From NCBI GenBank assembly GCA_026168455.1, contig CM047431.1:49704032-49768031 (forward strand): a DNA stretch of 64,000 nucleotides. The letters run 5' to 3'. Position numbers and translations under genes: made by a program. Below, in pieces: positions 12,830 to 25,686 of this stretch; the first letter of the stretch is position 1; each line of letters starts with the position of its first letter. The notes beneath the pieces are model-generated. The model did no database searches. It was not told where the DNA came from and worked only from the letters and a program-made list of their open reading frames with translations. This DNA is from Theocolax elegans. Taxonomy: Eukaryota; Arthropoda; Insecta; Hymenoptera; Cerocephalidae.

Positions 12830-15230
12830 ACGCATGCTTGAGAAAATACAGTTTTATAATCTCTCTCGGTGGAGAAAAAAGGAAACAAGAAGTATATACA
12901 CGAGTTATATATTTTAGGTGTGAAATATCGCTTTGTTTCTCACAGTATATATATCTAATAGGTTTTTACATTTTTTATTATGTAGAGCAATTGATTGTTT
13001 TTTGATGAATATAACCGATAATAAGATTTTTCAAGTTTTAATGTCAATTTATTATTTATTACATTATTATTATTAATAGTATATAAATTATAGTATTTGA
13101 CAATATACGTGTATTGTTTTCAGTTTGTTAATTTATTATCTGTATTTTCGGTTGAAAAATATTTAATAAGACCGAACGATAATGTAATTAAATGATAGAT
13201 ATATATATATATATATTTGACACTAAATATTTTTTAGTCTCCAACAAGTTCTTGTTTACGTCTATTCAATAAAATATACTATTGCATTCACTAGCACTTT
13301 TTTCGGTGCATATTTATAAATATATTTATAGCGGTTAAAAATATTCAAATTTAATTATATCGTATAACAATTGTAATTATCTCGTAGAATTTCTAAAATG
13401 TTTGTTTACCTTTACATCTCATTTCCATTTATATTTTGTACATATAGAATTTCTTTCAATTAAATTTGCGGTGTCCTCCTTATTACGTATTTATTTTTAT
13501 GTATATATGCTACAACTTTACGATTCAATTTCCTTCTACTTAACGTTCATTTTTATTTATTACGATTTCCGTTATATCCTATCTATTTTATTAAATTCTG
13601 TAAATGTATTTTTGTTTAAAATAAAAGGTAATGGTATTTGTTTATAGAAACACATTTTTTTCGTGAAGTCCTCCCTTCTAAGGTATTAACTGTATTTTTG
13701 TTTAGATTTTTGAAATAATAAGTCGAATCAATTTCCCTAGCGCGGGTTAATAATTAAGAATTCTAATTGTTATTGTAAAATAGCGCACAAAACTTTCCAA
13801 ACAAACAGTTAGTAAAAAAAAGTTTTGAATAAATATCGCAGTTATACAATCTACAAAATACAAAATATACGATGTACAAAAAGAAAATAAATATGTCTTT
13901 TCTTTCTTGCTTGTACGAAAACAGCAACAAATCATTTAACCTGCTTATATTTTAAATTAAAATGAATGTGTATAGCTATTAACTCGTTTCTTAACAATCG
14001 CAAAACGATAAGAAATAAAATATAATGGAAAAACATTAGGCGAGGATTTCTTTGTCGTATTATTTTTAAAACCGGGTTTTTAAATACTATATACGACATA
14101 TTGTCGCGTATTTCTTTAAAAGAAAAAAATAAACTACTATTGAATCATCGGTGAAATGTGTAACTTTTTTTAATTACCGGTATATATAGATATACCTATA
14201 TGTATGTGACATAATACCGGAATCGATGAATCAACTATGAATTATGTTTTTATATTTTCAATCACCGTTGTACAATTAATATTTTTATGCGTCACGTTAT
14301 TTTATCAGAAAAGATATTAAAAAATTTTTGTACATATACGAGTGCGTTGATATGTAGAAGATGAATAGTAAAAATGTGAAAAAGGGTCAGAGTAGAATTA
14401 CGCATCTCGGAGTATAAGTATAAGCGTGAAAGCGTCTCGTGTAACTAAATACGAATGTATCTAGTATAAGAAAAGCAACTGTACATGCGGGCATTCGGTG
14501 CAAAATTGTTTAATTGAGAAAAATCGTGCAAAAGTTTAGTTTTCGTTTACATATAAAGATATAAAATAATAAATTTTGTGATTTTTTGCGATTGATTACT
14601 CATGTATTTGGTAGCCGTTTAAATACCAAAAAACTTAATTATAATAACGCAAAAATATTAATTATAATATATTTATAATATGTGTAAAAAGTAATGATTT
14701 AAAATATTTTTTTAGTTTTTTTAAACAAGTTGTATTGTTATTAATCGTTTGTTAATCACTTGTTCAAATCGTCTGAGAATTTCGCAGTAATATAATAAAG
14801 CAGTTTTTAATCAACGTTATGTTACCGTCCGAGTTATTTGCCGACTGAAATTTAAGGTAAATTACGAGAATATTGCGAAATTTGTAATTGTGCAGTTTCA
14901 AAATGTTTGATAAAGTAGTTTTAGATTAATTGTTTTAAAATTATAAACCACTCCGTTATACTTGGTATTCAATTTTTATTAATAATTAATCTCATAAACT
15001 AATTTACCGATCACCTAGGAACTTTGTACAATCATAATGTAGACAATTACGAATGGCAATATTCTCGTATTTTTCTTTTTTAATAAAAATCTTTATTTTT
15101 GTAAAAACAATATTTCTTAATCGATAGTGTTTTAAACGCGAAAAATAATAATTTATATTTACAAAAAATGATTGTTAAAAATGTTTATATATGTAATTTA
15201 TATATATATATATATATAATTAAAATTAAT
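12830..15230. other. AT-rich non-coding region
   Basis: TA microsatellites lie at about 13198-13217 and 15197-15218. The short open frames are low in complexity and show no domain. I see no gene, RNA gene or intact element. Confidence 0.45.
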
Positions 15231-16227
15231 TACTTGCTGTTCAGTTATTTTTTCAATTTTTTGTAATAATCATGCAAATGAATTTGTTTACAATTACAAT
15301 ATTTTTTAAAATTCTGTTCCATATATGTAAGAGTTTTAGTCATGCACAATTATTATCAAAATGTCAACCTAGTCAATGCAATGATTCCTTATAATGCACA
15401 TATCTTGCAATAAATGCTAAAAAAATCTCCGATTAAAAAAAATAATATGTTACAAATAAATAATCTAATAAATTTTAAATTAACGTATAATAAAAAATAG
15501 AATAATTTTATAAAATCATCGTAATTAGCTAAGAATAATAAATTATTAGCGTAACGTGATATTTTTCTGTACGGAATCACCGTCTCGAAATCGTCTATTT
15601 GATGATTCCATTTGAACAGTCATACTCTTTTCTCGCTTCTCTTTAGTATTTCGAAAATATAGGTTACATCACTCACGTTTACCGCGATATTGACAATACA
15701 GCGTGCAAATTTCCATAAGTTTCAAATGACATTGCATATATATATATATATATATATAGATAGATACGTGTATATGTTTTTTAATCTTTGTCTCCAAGAT
15801 TCAATGTATTGTTTTATGCCGTTTACTTCTAAAAGCCACTCCTTTAATTAGTGTCTATGATTCTATTGGTGTTAATGACTAAAAATAACTGCACGGACAT
15901 TGAATTAAAATTGTAATATCGTTTCTATTTTTTTTAAGGACGTACGGACCTATATAGTAAGCTGATATTTTTAAACGTGTGAATCCGCGATGTAAAGCAG
16001 GAAAATTCTTAGTTTATCAATGAATCAGTGATGTTACTCACAGGTTCATGTGTTTCATTGAAAACGTGTATAATATCTTCTTAAATATTAAAATGAAAAA
16101 TGTTTTACCGCGAAGTTAACTGTAAATAGTTGTAAATCATCTTCCACGTGGAAGTAGCAAACAATTTAATTCTATACTTAGCAATTTAATTTAAAATATT
16201 ATGGTTATTTTAGTTTTTGTTGCGTTA

Positions 16228-16698
16228 CCCGCGTAAAAAAAATTACATGTAATACACATATAAAAAACATGTGTACGACATGTTGTTTAAAACATGTATC
16301 ATGCATGTATCTTGTGACCGAATCCCATATTAGAAATACACGTACATTCGTGTTTGGTTCGTGTGGGGTTGATGTTTTATACATGTGATATCTGCCAAAT
16401 GTATAACGAATATGTATATTATAAGCGTGTGGACACTTTCTTTTTTCAACCTTAACACTCGTGTAGCTTATGTGTAGATATTATAAATATTTAGTGTATC
16501 TGAGATGTTTACAGGGTGCACTCCATAAATATCTCAGGTACACTAAATATATTTACAATATCCACATGGAAGGTACACACAGGCGACACGTACAAAATGT
16601 AAAAATTTTCATAAGGTACATGTAGGCTACGTGTCCCTGAAAACATATAGTGTACATGTTTATTACATGTGTGACACATGAAATCATTTTTTTACGGG
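16228..16698. mobile_element. 471-bp palindromic MITE nested in the left arm
   Basis: Its ends are CCCGCGTAAAAAAA (left) and TTTTTTTACGGG (right). The two halves share ACATGT-rich subterminal sequence and meet at a central inverted repeat on either side of CAGGGTGCACTCC near 16517. The same unit is present in reverse at 17738-18208, so the larger palindrome looks like a composite of two inverted MITEs around a duplicated body of about 500 bp. Confidence 0.65.
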
Positions 16699-18208
16699 AA
16701 TTGATAGATCGCTGCGTCTTTTGATCTCATACACTGCAACATTTTCTTGCACAGCCCCTACTTAAAAAATTCGTTCCTTCTCTCTCTCTTTCGCTGTTTC
16801 CGTTTCTCTTTTTCGCTATGTATCTCTTTTTTTAGGACAGTCCGATTGCGCGTATCTGAAAAAATAAAAAAGCAAAACACAGAGTATCGAAATATTTTTT
16901 TTTATATTTAAAAAAGTAAGAAAATGTATAAGATAACGGAAAAGAATTTATGGCAGCAAGAAAATTTTCGATACAGAAAATTTAAGGTTAATAGATTATC
17001 AGACCTATAACCAAGTCGTATTATTAACACTGAAAGACTTTTATATTTTTAAAGACTTATCTGAGTAATCTGGTATTGATCATCTTCATAATTTAGACCT
17101 GGTGCGTTAACTCCGTCGAAGAGATTTTATTAACATCCGCAGCGGCAGCGCAAACAAATTCTCAAAGTCCGTCACACTGAAGTTGCATCGATGCGAAGTT
17201 ACATAAACATATTCTTGCATCTTTAGTTTAACGTTTGACTTCGCATCGATGCAACTTCAGTGTGACGGACTTTGAGAATTTGTTTGCGCTGCCGCTGCGG
17301 ATGTTAATAAAATCTCTTCGACGGAGTTAACGCACCAGGTCTAAATTATGAAGATGATCAATACCAGATTACTCAGATAAGTCTTTAAAAATATAAAAGT
17401 CTTTCAGTGTTAATAATACGACTTGGTTATAGGTCTGATAATCTATTAACCTTAAATTTTCTGTATCGAAAATTTTCTTGCTGCCATAAATTCTTTCCGT
17501 TATCTTATACATTTTCTTACTTTTTTAAATATAAAAAAAAATATTTCGATACTCTGTGTTTTGCTTTTTTATTTTTTCAGATACGCGCAATCGGACTGTC
17601 CTAAAAAAAGAGATACATAGCGAAAAAGAGAAACGGAAACAGCGAAAGAGAGAGAGAAGGAACGAATTTTTTAAGTAGGGGCTGTGCAAGAAAATGTTGC
17701 AGTGTATGAGATCAAAAGACGCAGCGATCTATCAATTCCCGTAAAAAAATGATTTCATGTGTCACACATGTAATAAACATGTACACTATATGTTTTCAGG
17801 GACACGTAGCCTACATGTACCTTATGAAAATTTTTACATTTTGTACGTGTCGCCTGTGTGTACCTTCCATGTGGATATTGTAAATATATTTAGTGTACCT
17901 GAGATATTTATGGAGTGCACCCTGTAAACATCTCAGATACACTAAATATTTATAATATCTACACATAAGCTACACGAGTGTTAAGGTTGAAAAAAGAAAG
18001 TGTCCACACGCTTATAATATACATATTCGTTATACATTTGGCAGATATCACATGTATAAAACATCAACCCCACACGAACCAAACACGAATGTACGTGTAT
18101 TTCTAATATGGGATTCGGTCACAAGATACATGCATGATACATGTTTTAAACAACATGTCGTACACATGTTTTTTATATGTGTATTACATGTAATTTTTTT
18201 TTCGCGGG
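16228..18208. mobile_element. 1981-bp near-perfect palindromic (foldback) element with TA target-site duplication
   Basis: The left arm 16228-17199 and right arm 17238-18208 are inverted copies separated by a 38-bp loop. Only a few differences were seen by eye, for example one A missing beside GATAACGG in the right arm. The outer ends read CCCGCG and CGCGGG. The element lies in copy 1 of a tandem repeat whose other copies keep the uninterrupted site GCGTTAGTC (TA at 19041, 19577, 21595 and 22131). Comparison with them shows exactly one TA duplicated at the insertion. Each arm begins with a 471-bp sub-element (16228-16698, and inverted at 17738-18208), itself an imperfect palindrome with CCCG-type ends. 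No transposase is encoded. The TA site points to Tc1/mariner-type mobilisation; the family is not recognised. Confidence 0.9.
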
Positions 18209-19627
18209 TAGTCATTCTTGATGATTCCAGGTAATTGCTATATAGACTATATGTAGAAGATTATATATAATATATTACAAATAAATAATCTAATAAATTT
18301 TAAATTAACGTATAATAAAAAATAGGATAATTTTATAAAATCATCTTAATTAGCTAAGAATAATAAATTATTAGCGTAACGTGATATTTTTCTGTACGGA
18401 ATCACCGTCTCGAAATCGTCTATTTGATGATTCCATTTGAACAGTCATACTCTTTTCTCGCTTCTCTTTAGTATTTCGAAAATATAGGTTACATCACTCA
18501 CGTTTACCGCGATATTGACAATACAGCGTGCAAATTTCCATAAGTTTCAAATGACATTGCATATATATATATACATAGATACGTGTATATGTTTTTTAAT
18601 CTTTGTCTCCAAGATTCAATGTATTGTTTTATGCCGTTTACTTCTAAAAGCCACTCCTTTAATTAGTGTCTATGATTCTATTGGTGTTAATGACTAAAAA
18701 TAACTGCACGGACATTGAATTAAAATTGTAATATCGTTTCTATTTTTTTTAAGGACGTACGGACCTATATAGTAAGCTGATATTTTTAAACGTGTGAATC
18801 CGCGATGTAAAGCAGGAAAATTCTTAGTTTATCAATGAATCAGTGATGTTACTCACAGGTTCATGTGTTTCATTGAAAACGTGTATAATATCTTCTTAAA
18901 TATTAAAATGAAAAATGTTTTACCGCAAAGTTAACTGTAAATAGTTGTAAATCATCTTCCACGTGGAAGTAGCAAACAATTTAATTCTATACTTAGCAAT
19001 TTAATTTAAAATATTATGGTTATTTTAGTTTTTGCTGCGTTAGTCATTCTTGATGATTCCAGGTAATTGCTATATAGACTATATGTAGAAGATTATATAT
19101 ATATATATACATAGATACGTGTATATGTTTTTTAATCTTTGTCTCCAAGATTCAATGTATTGTTTTATGCCGTTTACTTCTAAAAGCCACTCCTTTAATT
19201 AGTGTCTATGATTCTATTGGTGTTAATGACTAAAAATAACTGCACGGACATTGAATTAAAATTGTAATATCGTTTCTATTTTTTTTAAGGACGTACGGAC
19301 CTATATAGTAAGCTGATATTTTTAAACGTGTGAATCCGCGATGTAAAGCAGGAAAATTCTTAGTTTATCAATGAATCAGTGATGTTACTCACAGGTTCAT
19401 GTGTTTCATTGAAAACGTGTATAATATCTTCTTAAATATTAAAATGAAAAATGTTTTACCGCAAAGTTAACTGTAAATAGTTGTAAATCATCTTCCACGT
19501 GGAAGTAGCAAACAATTTAATTCTATACTTAGCAATTTAATTTAAAATATTATGGTTATTTTAGTTTTTGCTGCGTTAGTCATTCTTGATGATTCCAGGT
19601 AATTGCTATATAGACTATATGTAGAAG

Positions 19628-19664
<37 letters not shown>

Positions 19665-20079
19665 GGTGAAATGTATTATAAAGTTTTAAAATTCCGTTAT
19701 AGAAATATTTAGCCATTTTTAAGGGATTAAGGATTTAAATATAAGCATCGCCATTTTCTACTGATTTTTTAAAAATTGCTTATTTATACATTAACAATTA
19801 ATGGTTTGATTTTTTTACTAGGGTTGAGTATATAAGTTTTTCAATGCGAATTATTTTGTTTATCTAATTATTTAGGAAGGTAGAATATAATCATCATTTA
19901 ATGGATCATTTTTTAACAATTTATGCGTCTACTTATAACGACGTATTTACCCTGGTAGAAATGTGACGACATTAAAGCTGTAACTCTATAAAATCACTAC
20001 ATATTTGTAAAGAGGTCAAGCCTAATGTAATTTTTATCATATAAGAATTGTAAACATTTCTTAATTATTTAAACAAATT

Positions 20080-20593
20080 GTATAATTATTAACTTTTATT
20101 TAATATTTTTCAGCTAATTCATTTGCAATAACGTAACTATTTTAATTAGTTATGAGACTACATACTCTGATTTTTTTTCTATAGTAGACTTGCCGCAGGA
20201 TATTTCAGGAACCACTTCATCGAATTGGCTGAAATTTTAACAGTAACTTTTATAAATATGATTTTAATCCACTTGAGGGGAACAAACTCTGTTAACATTG
20301 CAAGAAAAAAATTATTCTCATAAAATTAATTACAAAAATTGTAAAATTATATAACAAACAGATAAATAATTTTTTACATAAACATTTAGACTTTTATTGA
20401 AATTCTATTCCGTCCAAATGGATTAAAATCATATTGAAAGTTACTGTTAAAATTTCAGCCTATTCGATGAAATGGTTCCCGAGATATACTGCGGTAAGTT
20501 CATTATGGAAAAAAATCAGAGTACGGACTTATTAAATAAGTTACGTCGCAGATGAATCAGCTAAAAACTTTTAAATAAAAATTAATAATAATA
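20080..20593. mobile_element. Inverted-repeat MITE (family C), first copy
   Basis: Arms of about 240 bp are inverted copies of each other. Both contain the motif CTGAAATTTTAACAGTAACTTT, written here only as the shared block near 20228 and its complement near 20440, together with ACTCTGATTTTTTT near 20164. The same element is at 22618-23131, and a left-truncated version is at 24166-24536. No transposase is encoded. Copy number within the window reflects local tandem duplication, not separate transposition. Confidence 0.75.
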
Positions 20594-21095
20594 CTTGATG
20601 TTCAGTTATTTTTTCAATTTTTTGTAATAATCATGCAAATGAATTTGTTTACAATTACAATATTTTTTAAAATTCTGTTCCATATATGTAAGAGTTTTAG
20701 TCATGCACAATTATTATCAAAATGTCAACCTAGTCAATGCAATGATTCCTTATAATGCATATATATTTTGCAATAAATGCTAAAAAAATCTCCGATTAAA
20801 AAGAATAATATGTTACAAATAAATAATCTAATAAATTTTAAATTAACGTATAATAAAAAATAGGATAATTTTATAAAATCATCTTAATTAGCTAAGAATA
20901 ATAAATTATTAGCGTAACGTGATATTTTTCTGTACGGAATCACCGTCTCGAAATCGTCTATTTGATGATTCCATTTGAACAGTCATACTCTTTTCTCGCT
21001 TCTCTTTAGTATTTCGAAAATATAGGTTACATCACTCACGTTTACCGCGATATTGACAATACAGCGTGCAAATTTCCATAAGTTTCAAATGACAT

Positions 21096-21131
<36 letters not shown>

Positions 21132-22617
21132 GATACGTGTATATGTTTTTTAATCTTTGTCTCCAAGATTCAATGTATTGTTTTATGCCGTTTACTTCTA
21201 AAAGCCACTCCTTTAATTAGTGTCTATGATTCTATTGGTGTTAATGACTAAAAATAACTGCACGGACATTGAATTAAAATTGTAATATCGTTTCTATTTT
21301 TTTTAAGGACGTACGGACCTATATAGTAAGCTGATATTTTTAAACGTGTGAATCCGCGATGTAAAGCAGGAAAATTCTTAGTTTATCAATGAATCAGTGA
21401 TGTTACTCACAGGTTCATGTGTTTCATTGAAAACGTGTATAATATCTTCTTAAATATTAAAATGAAAAATGTTTTACCGCAAAGTTAACTGTAAATAGTT
21501 GTAAATCATCTTCCACGTGGAAGTAGCAAACAATTTAATTCTATACTTAGCAATTTAATTTAAAATATTATGGTTATTTTAGTTTTTGCTGCGTTAGTCA
21601 TTCTTGATGATTCCAGGTAATTGCTATATAGACTATATGTAGAAGATTATATATATATATATATATATATACGTGTATATGTTTTTTAATCTTTGTCTCC
21701 AAGATTCAATGTATTGTTTTATGCCGTTTACTTCTAAAAGCCACTCCTTTAATTAGTGTCTATGATTCTATTGGTGTTAATGACTAAAAATAACTGCACG
21801 GACATTGAATTAAAATTGTAATATCGTTTCTATTTTTTTTAAGGACGTACGGACCTATATAGTAAGCTGATATTTTTAAACGTGTGAATCCGCGATGTAA
21901 AGCAGGAAAATTCTTAGTTTATCAATGAATCAGTGATGTTACTCACAGGTTCATGTGTTTCATTGAAAACGTGTATAATATCTTCTTAAATATTAAAATG
22001 AAAAATGTTTTACCGCAAAGTTAACTGTAAATAGTTGTAAATCATCTTCCACGTGGAAGTAGCAAACAATTTAATTCTATACTTAGCAATTTAATTTAAA
22101 ATATTATGGTTATTTTAGTTTTTGCTGCGTTAGTCATTCTTGATGATTCCAGGTAATTGCTATATAGACTATATGTAGAAGATTATATATATATATATAT
22201 ACATGGTGAAATGTATTATAAAGTTTTAAAATTCCGTTATAGAAATATTTAGCCATTTTTAAGGGATTAAGGATTTAAATATAAGCATCGCCATTTTCTA
22301 CTGATTTTTTAAAAATTGCTTATTTATACATTAACAATTAATGGTTTGATTTTTTTACTAGGGTTGAGTATATAAGTTTTTCAATGCGAATTATTTTGTT
22401 TATCTAATTATTTAGGAAGGTAGAAATAATCATCATTTAATGGATCATTTTTTAACAATTTATGCGTCTACTTATAACGACGTATTTACCCTGGTAGAAA
22501 TGTGACGACATTAAAGCTGTAACTCTATAAAATCACTACATATTTGTAAAGAGGTCAAGCCTAATGTAATTTTTATCATATAAGAATTGTAAACATTTCT
22601 TAATTATTTAAACAAAT

Positions 22618-23131
22618 TGTATAATTATTAACTTTTATTTAATATTTTTCAGCTAATTCATTTGCAATAACGTAACTATTTTAATTAGTTATGAGACTAC
22701 ATACTCTGATTTTTTTTCTATAGTAGACTTGCCGCAGGATATTTCAGGAACCACTTCATCGAATTGGCTGAAATTTTAACAGTAACTTTTATAAATATGA
22801 TTTTAATCCACTTGAGGGGAACAAACTCTGTTAACATTGCAAGAAAAAAATTATTCTCATAAAATTAATTACAAAAATTGTAAAATTATATAACAAACAG
22901 ATAAATAATTTTTTACATAAACATTTAGACTTTTATTGAAATTCTATTCCGTCCAAATGGATTAAAATCATATTGAAAGTTACTGTTAAAATTTCAGCCT
23001 ATTCGATGAAATGGTTCCCGAGATATACTGCGGTAAGTTCATTATGGAAAAAAATCAGAGTACGGACTTATTAAATAAGTTACGTCGCAGATGAATCAGC
23101 TAAAAACTTTTAAATAAAAATTAATAATAAT
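22618..23131. mobile_element. Inverted-repeat MITE (family C), second copy
   Basis: It is nearly identical to the copy at 20080-20593. The right end joins a LINE fragment at 23132, whereas the first copy's right end joins array sequence at 20594. The 23131 border therefore probably shows the older chromosomal neighbour. Confidence 0.75.
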
Positions 23132-23320
23132 ACAATTAGATTAAAAGTTAATTCACTTAGTGACATAAGAATTAGAATTAATAATGAAGATGTTAAAAGA
23201 GTTAATAATACAAAATATCTTAGTTTAATAATAGAATATGTTATTAATAAAACTAATTATCTGATATATACGTTCTCCAAATTACGAGGTCTATGTACTT
23301 TAAAAAGTAAAAATAGTTAA
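23132..23320 (+). pseudogene. Fragment of a non-LTR retrotransposon reverse transcriptase
   Basis: A 62-codon open stretch ending in TAA translates to a segment containing VKRVNNTKYLSLIIEYVINK. This resembles the block after the catalytic core of insect LINE reverse transcriptases, where a VKRV-NTKYLGIIID motif precedes a hydrophobic helix. There is no start codon, no catalytic YXDD motif and no endonuclease domain, so it is a short remnant. A near-identical copy follows at 24537-24726, disrupted near its end by an extra A. The assignment rests on motif memory and could be confirmed by a translated search. Confidence 0.5.
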
Positions 23321-24536
23321 TATAGAACGGAAATCTTTAAAAGTCTTAAGACATGTTCAGAAGTCTTAAGAAATCTTTATGAATCTATTGAAATCTCATT
23401 AAGTAAAAATTTTGTTTTCTCAATTTGAAATGTAAAGATCATTTAAAGACTTCCAAAGGCTTCCAAAACTTCTAAGCGAAATTATTTTATTATTATAACG
23501 TTTATATTTCTCTAATTAATGTATCTCGTAAATAGATCGTCTTTATCAATACCATCCGAGCGGTATAAGGGGTTAATCGACTAATAAACGATCCATAAAT
23601 ATATAATTTATATTGTATTTGTATAATAAATATTGCTTATTTGTCTACAAATAGAATAGTTTTAAATCTAAAGACTTCTAAATATTTCTATAGACTTCTA
23701 AAGACTTTTAAAGAATTTAAGAGAGTTCTGAAAATCTTATCCATAGTTCACCGTAATTTGCGTTCCAATGAGCCTTATAAGTTGAACTCTATAGCTAACG
23801 ATGCACTATATAATACTGTAAATACTTTTCTAATTGGAGATTATAAAGTAAATGAAGATTGCTCAAAAACTAATTTTTTAAATTGCAATGGAAAGCTTTT
23901 TTCGTAGCCTAAGAAACCAGATGTACAAATTGTTTTTCCTGCGCAAGTTTTATGTAGTCTTTGTAATAATAATATATATCTTCATTTTTGATGAATTTTA
24001 ATAAAATGAAAACAGCTTTCTCCACTTTTTTAACTAGATGTAAGTTACATAGATAGATTTTACTAAAGGCAGTGTAAAGCGAGTGTTTGAGAGACAAATG
24101 TATACTTTCGTCACTTTTGTTCATATACGTGACAAAACATCCTTTTAAATCGAATAAATTAAATTCGAATTGGCTGAAATTTTAACAGTAACTTTTATAA
24201 ATATGATTTTAATCCACTTGAGGGGAACAAACTCTGTTAACATTGCAAGAAAAAAATTATTCTCATAAAATTAATTACAAAAATTGTAAAATTATATAAA
24301 AACAGATAAATAATTTTTTACATAAACATTTAGACTTTTATTGAAATTCTATTCCGTCCAAATGGATTAAAATCATATTGAAAGTTACTGTTAAAATTTC
24401 AGCCTATTCGATGAAATGGTTCCCGAGATATACTGCGGTAAGTTCATTATGGAAAAAAATCAGAGTACGGACTTATTAAATAAGTTACGTCGCAGATGAA
24501 TCAGCTAAAAACTTTTAAATAAAAATTAATAATAAT

Positions 24537-24726
24537 ACAATTAGATTAAAAGTTAATTCACTTAGTGACATAAGAATTAGAATTAATAATGAAGATGTTA
24601 AAAGAGTTAATAATACAAAATATCTTAGTTTAATAATAGAATATGTTATTAATAAAACTAATTATCTGATATATACGTTCTCCAAATTACGAGGTCTATG
24701 TACTTTAAAAAGTAAAAAATAGTTAA
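24537..24726 (+). pseudogene. Second copy of LINE reverse-transcriptase fragment
   Basis: This is a duplicate of 23132-23320 within the 1.4-kb tandem duplication. It has the same VKRVNNTKYL block, with a one-base insertion (an extra A in the run before TAGTTAA) near the end. It has no independent function that I can see. Confidence 0.45.
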
Positions 24727-25686
24727 TATAGAACGGAAATCTTTAAAAGTCTTAAGACATTTTAAGAAGTCTTAAGAAATCTTTATGAATCTTATTGAAA
24801 TCTCATTAAGTAAAAAATTTTGTTTTCTCAATTTGAAATGTAAAGATCATTTAAAGACTTCCAAAGGCTTCCAAAAACTTCTAAGCGAAATTATTTTTAT
24901 TATTTTATAACGTTTATATTTCTCTAAGTAAATGTATCGTAAATAGATCGTATTTATCAATACCATCCGAGCGGTATAAGGGGTTAATCGACTAATAAAC
25001 GATCCATAAATATATATAATTTATATTGTATTTGTATAATAAATATTGCTTATTTGTCTACAAATAGAATAGTTTTAAATCTAAAGACTTCTAATATTCT
25101 ATAGACTTCTAAGACTTTTAAAGAATTTAAGAGAGTTCTGAAAATCTTATCCATATAGTTCACCGTAATTTGCGTTCCAATGAGCCTTATAAGTTGAACT
25201 CTATAGCTAACGATGCACTATATAATACTGTAAATACTTTTCTAATTGGAGATTATAAAGTAAATGAAGATTGCTCAAAAACTAATTTTTTAAATTGCAA
25301 TGGAAAGCTTTTTTCGTAGCCTAAGAAACCAGATGTACAAATTGTTTTTCCTGCGCAAGTTTTATGTAGTCTTTGTAATAATAATAATAATATATTCTTC
25401 ATTTTTGATGAATTTTAATAAAATAATGAAAACAGCTTTCTCCACTTTTTTAACCATAGATGTAAGTTAATCATAGATAGATTTTACTAAAGGCAGTGTA
25501 AAGCGAGTGTTTAGAGAGACAAATGTGTACTTTCGTCACTTTTGTTCATATACGTGACAAAACATCCTTTTAAATCGAATAAATTAAATTCGAATTGGCT
25601 GTAAATAGTAAATATTATCTTTTATGATATTTTAATAAAAAACCTTCTACAAATTACTTTTTGCGGTCGCTTTTACATAATTTCAG

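Larger units (their letters stand above)
15234..22200. repeat. Complex tandem array of a roughly 530-bp core unit (five copies)
   Basis: A core that begins ACGTGTATATGTTTTTTAAT and ends in GTAGAAGATTATATA occurs at about 15766-16227 plus 18209-18262, then 18581-19110, 19117-19660, 21135-21670 and 21671-22200. The first copy is split by the palindromic element at 16228-18208. Some copies also carry the left extension that contains CGGAATCACCGTCTCG (15559, 18383, 20936). A higher-order period of about 2.54 kb relates 18277-20593 to 20815-23131. Copies 2-5 are nearly identical, while copy 1 has private substitutions. The variable TA tract at the unit junctions is a likely slippage or recombination site. 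No protein is encoded. Confidence 0.85.
22760..25601. repeat. 1.4-kb tandem duplication (two copies) containing MITE C and LINE remnants
   Basis: Segment 22760-24165 is repeated at 24166-25590, a period of about 1406 bp. The internal junction lies at the 11-mer CGAATTGGCTG (24166-24176). That 11-mer is also present at both parental borders (22760 in MITE C and 25591 downstream). The copies differ by many one-base indels. An 88-codon frame at 23641-23907 is broken by such indels in the second copy, which argues against it being a conserved gene. Confidence 0.8.

Noticed and set aside
16228..18208. Palindrome as a pure fold-back sequencing artefact
   Set aside because: The arm ends coincide with a TA target-site duplication that can be verified against four unoccupied sister sites. 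An artefact would not produce this.
15234..22200. CRISPR-like array
   Set aside because: The units are over 500 bp with no short regular spacers, and the genome is eukaryotic.
23641..23907. 88-codon + strand frame in the 1.4-kb duplication
   Set aside because: The second copy (about 25050-25318) is broken by one-base deletions, no homologue is recognised and the first codon is not ATG. It may be a LINE remnant but cannot be supported as a gene.
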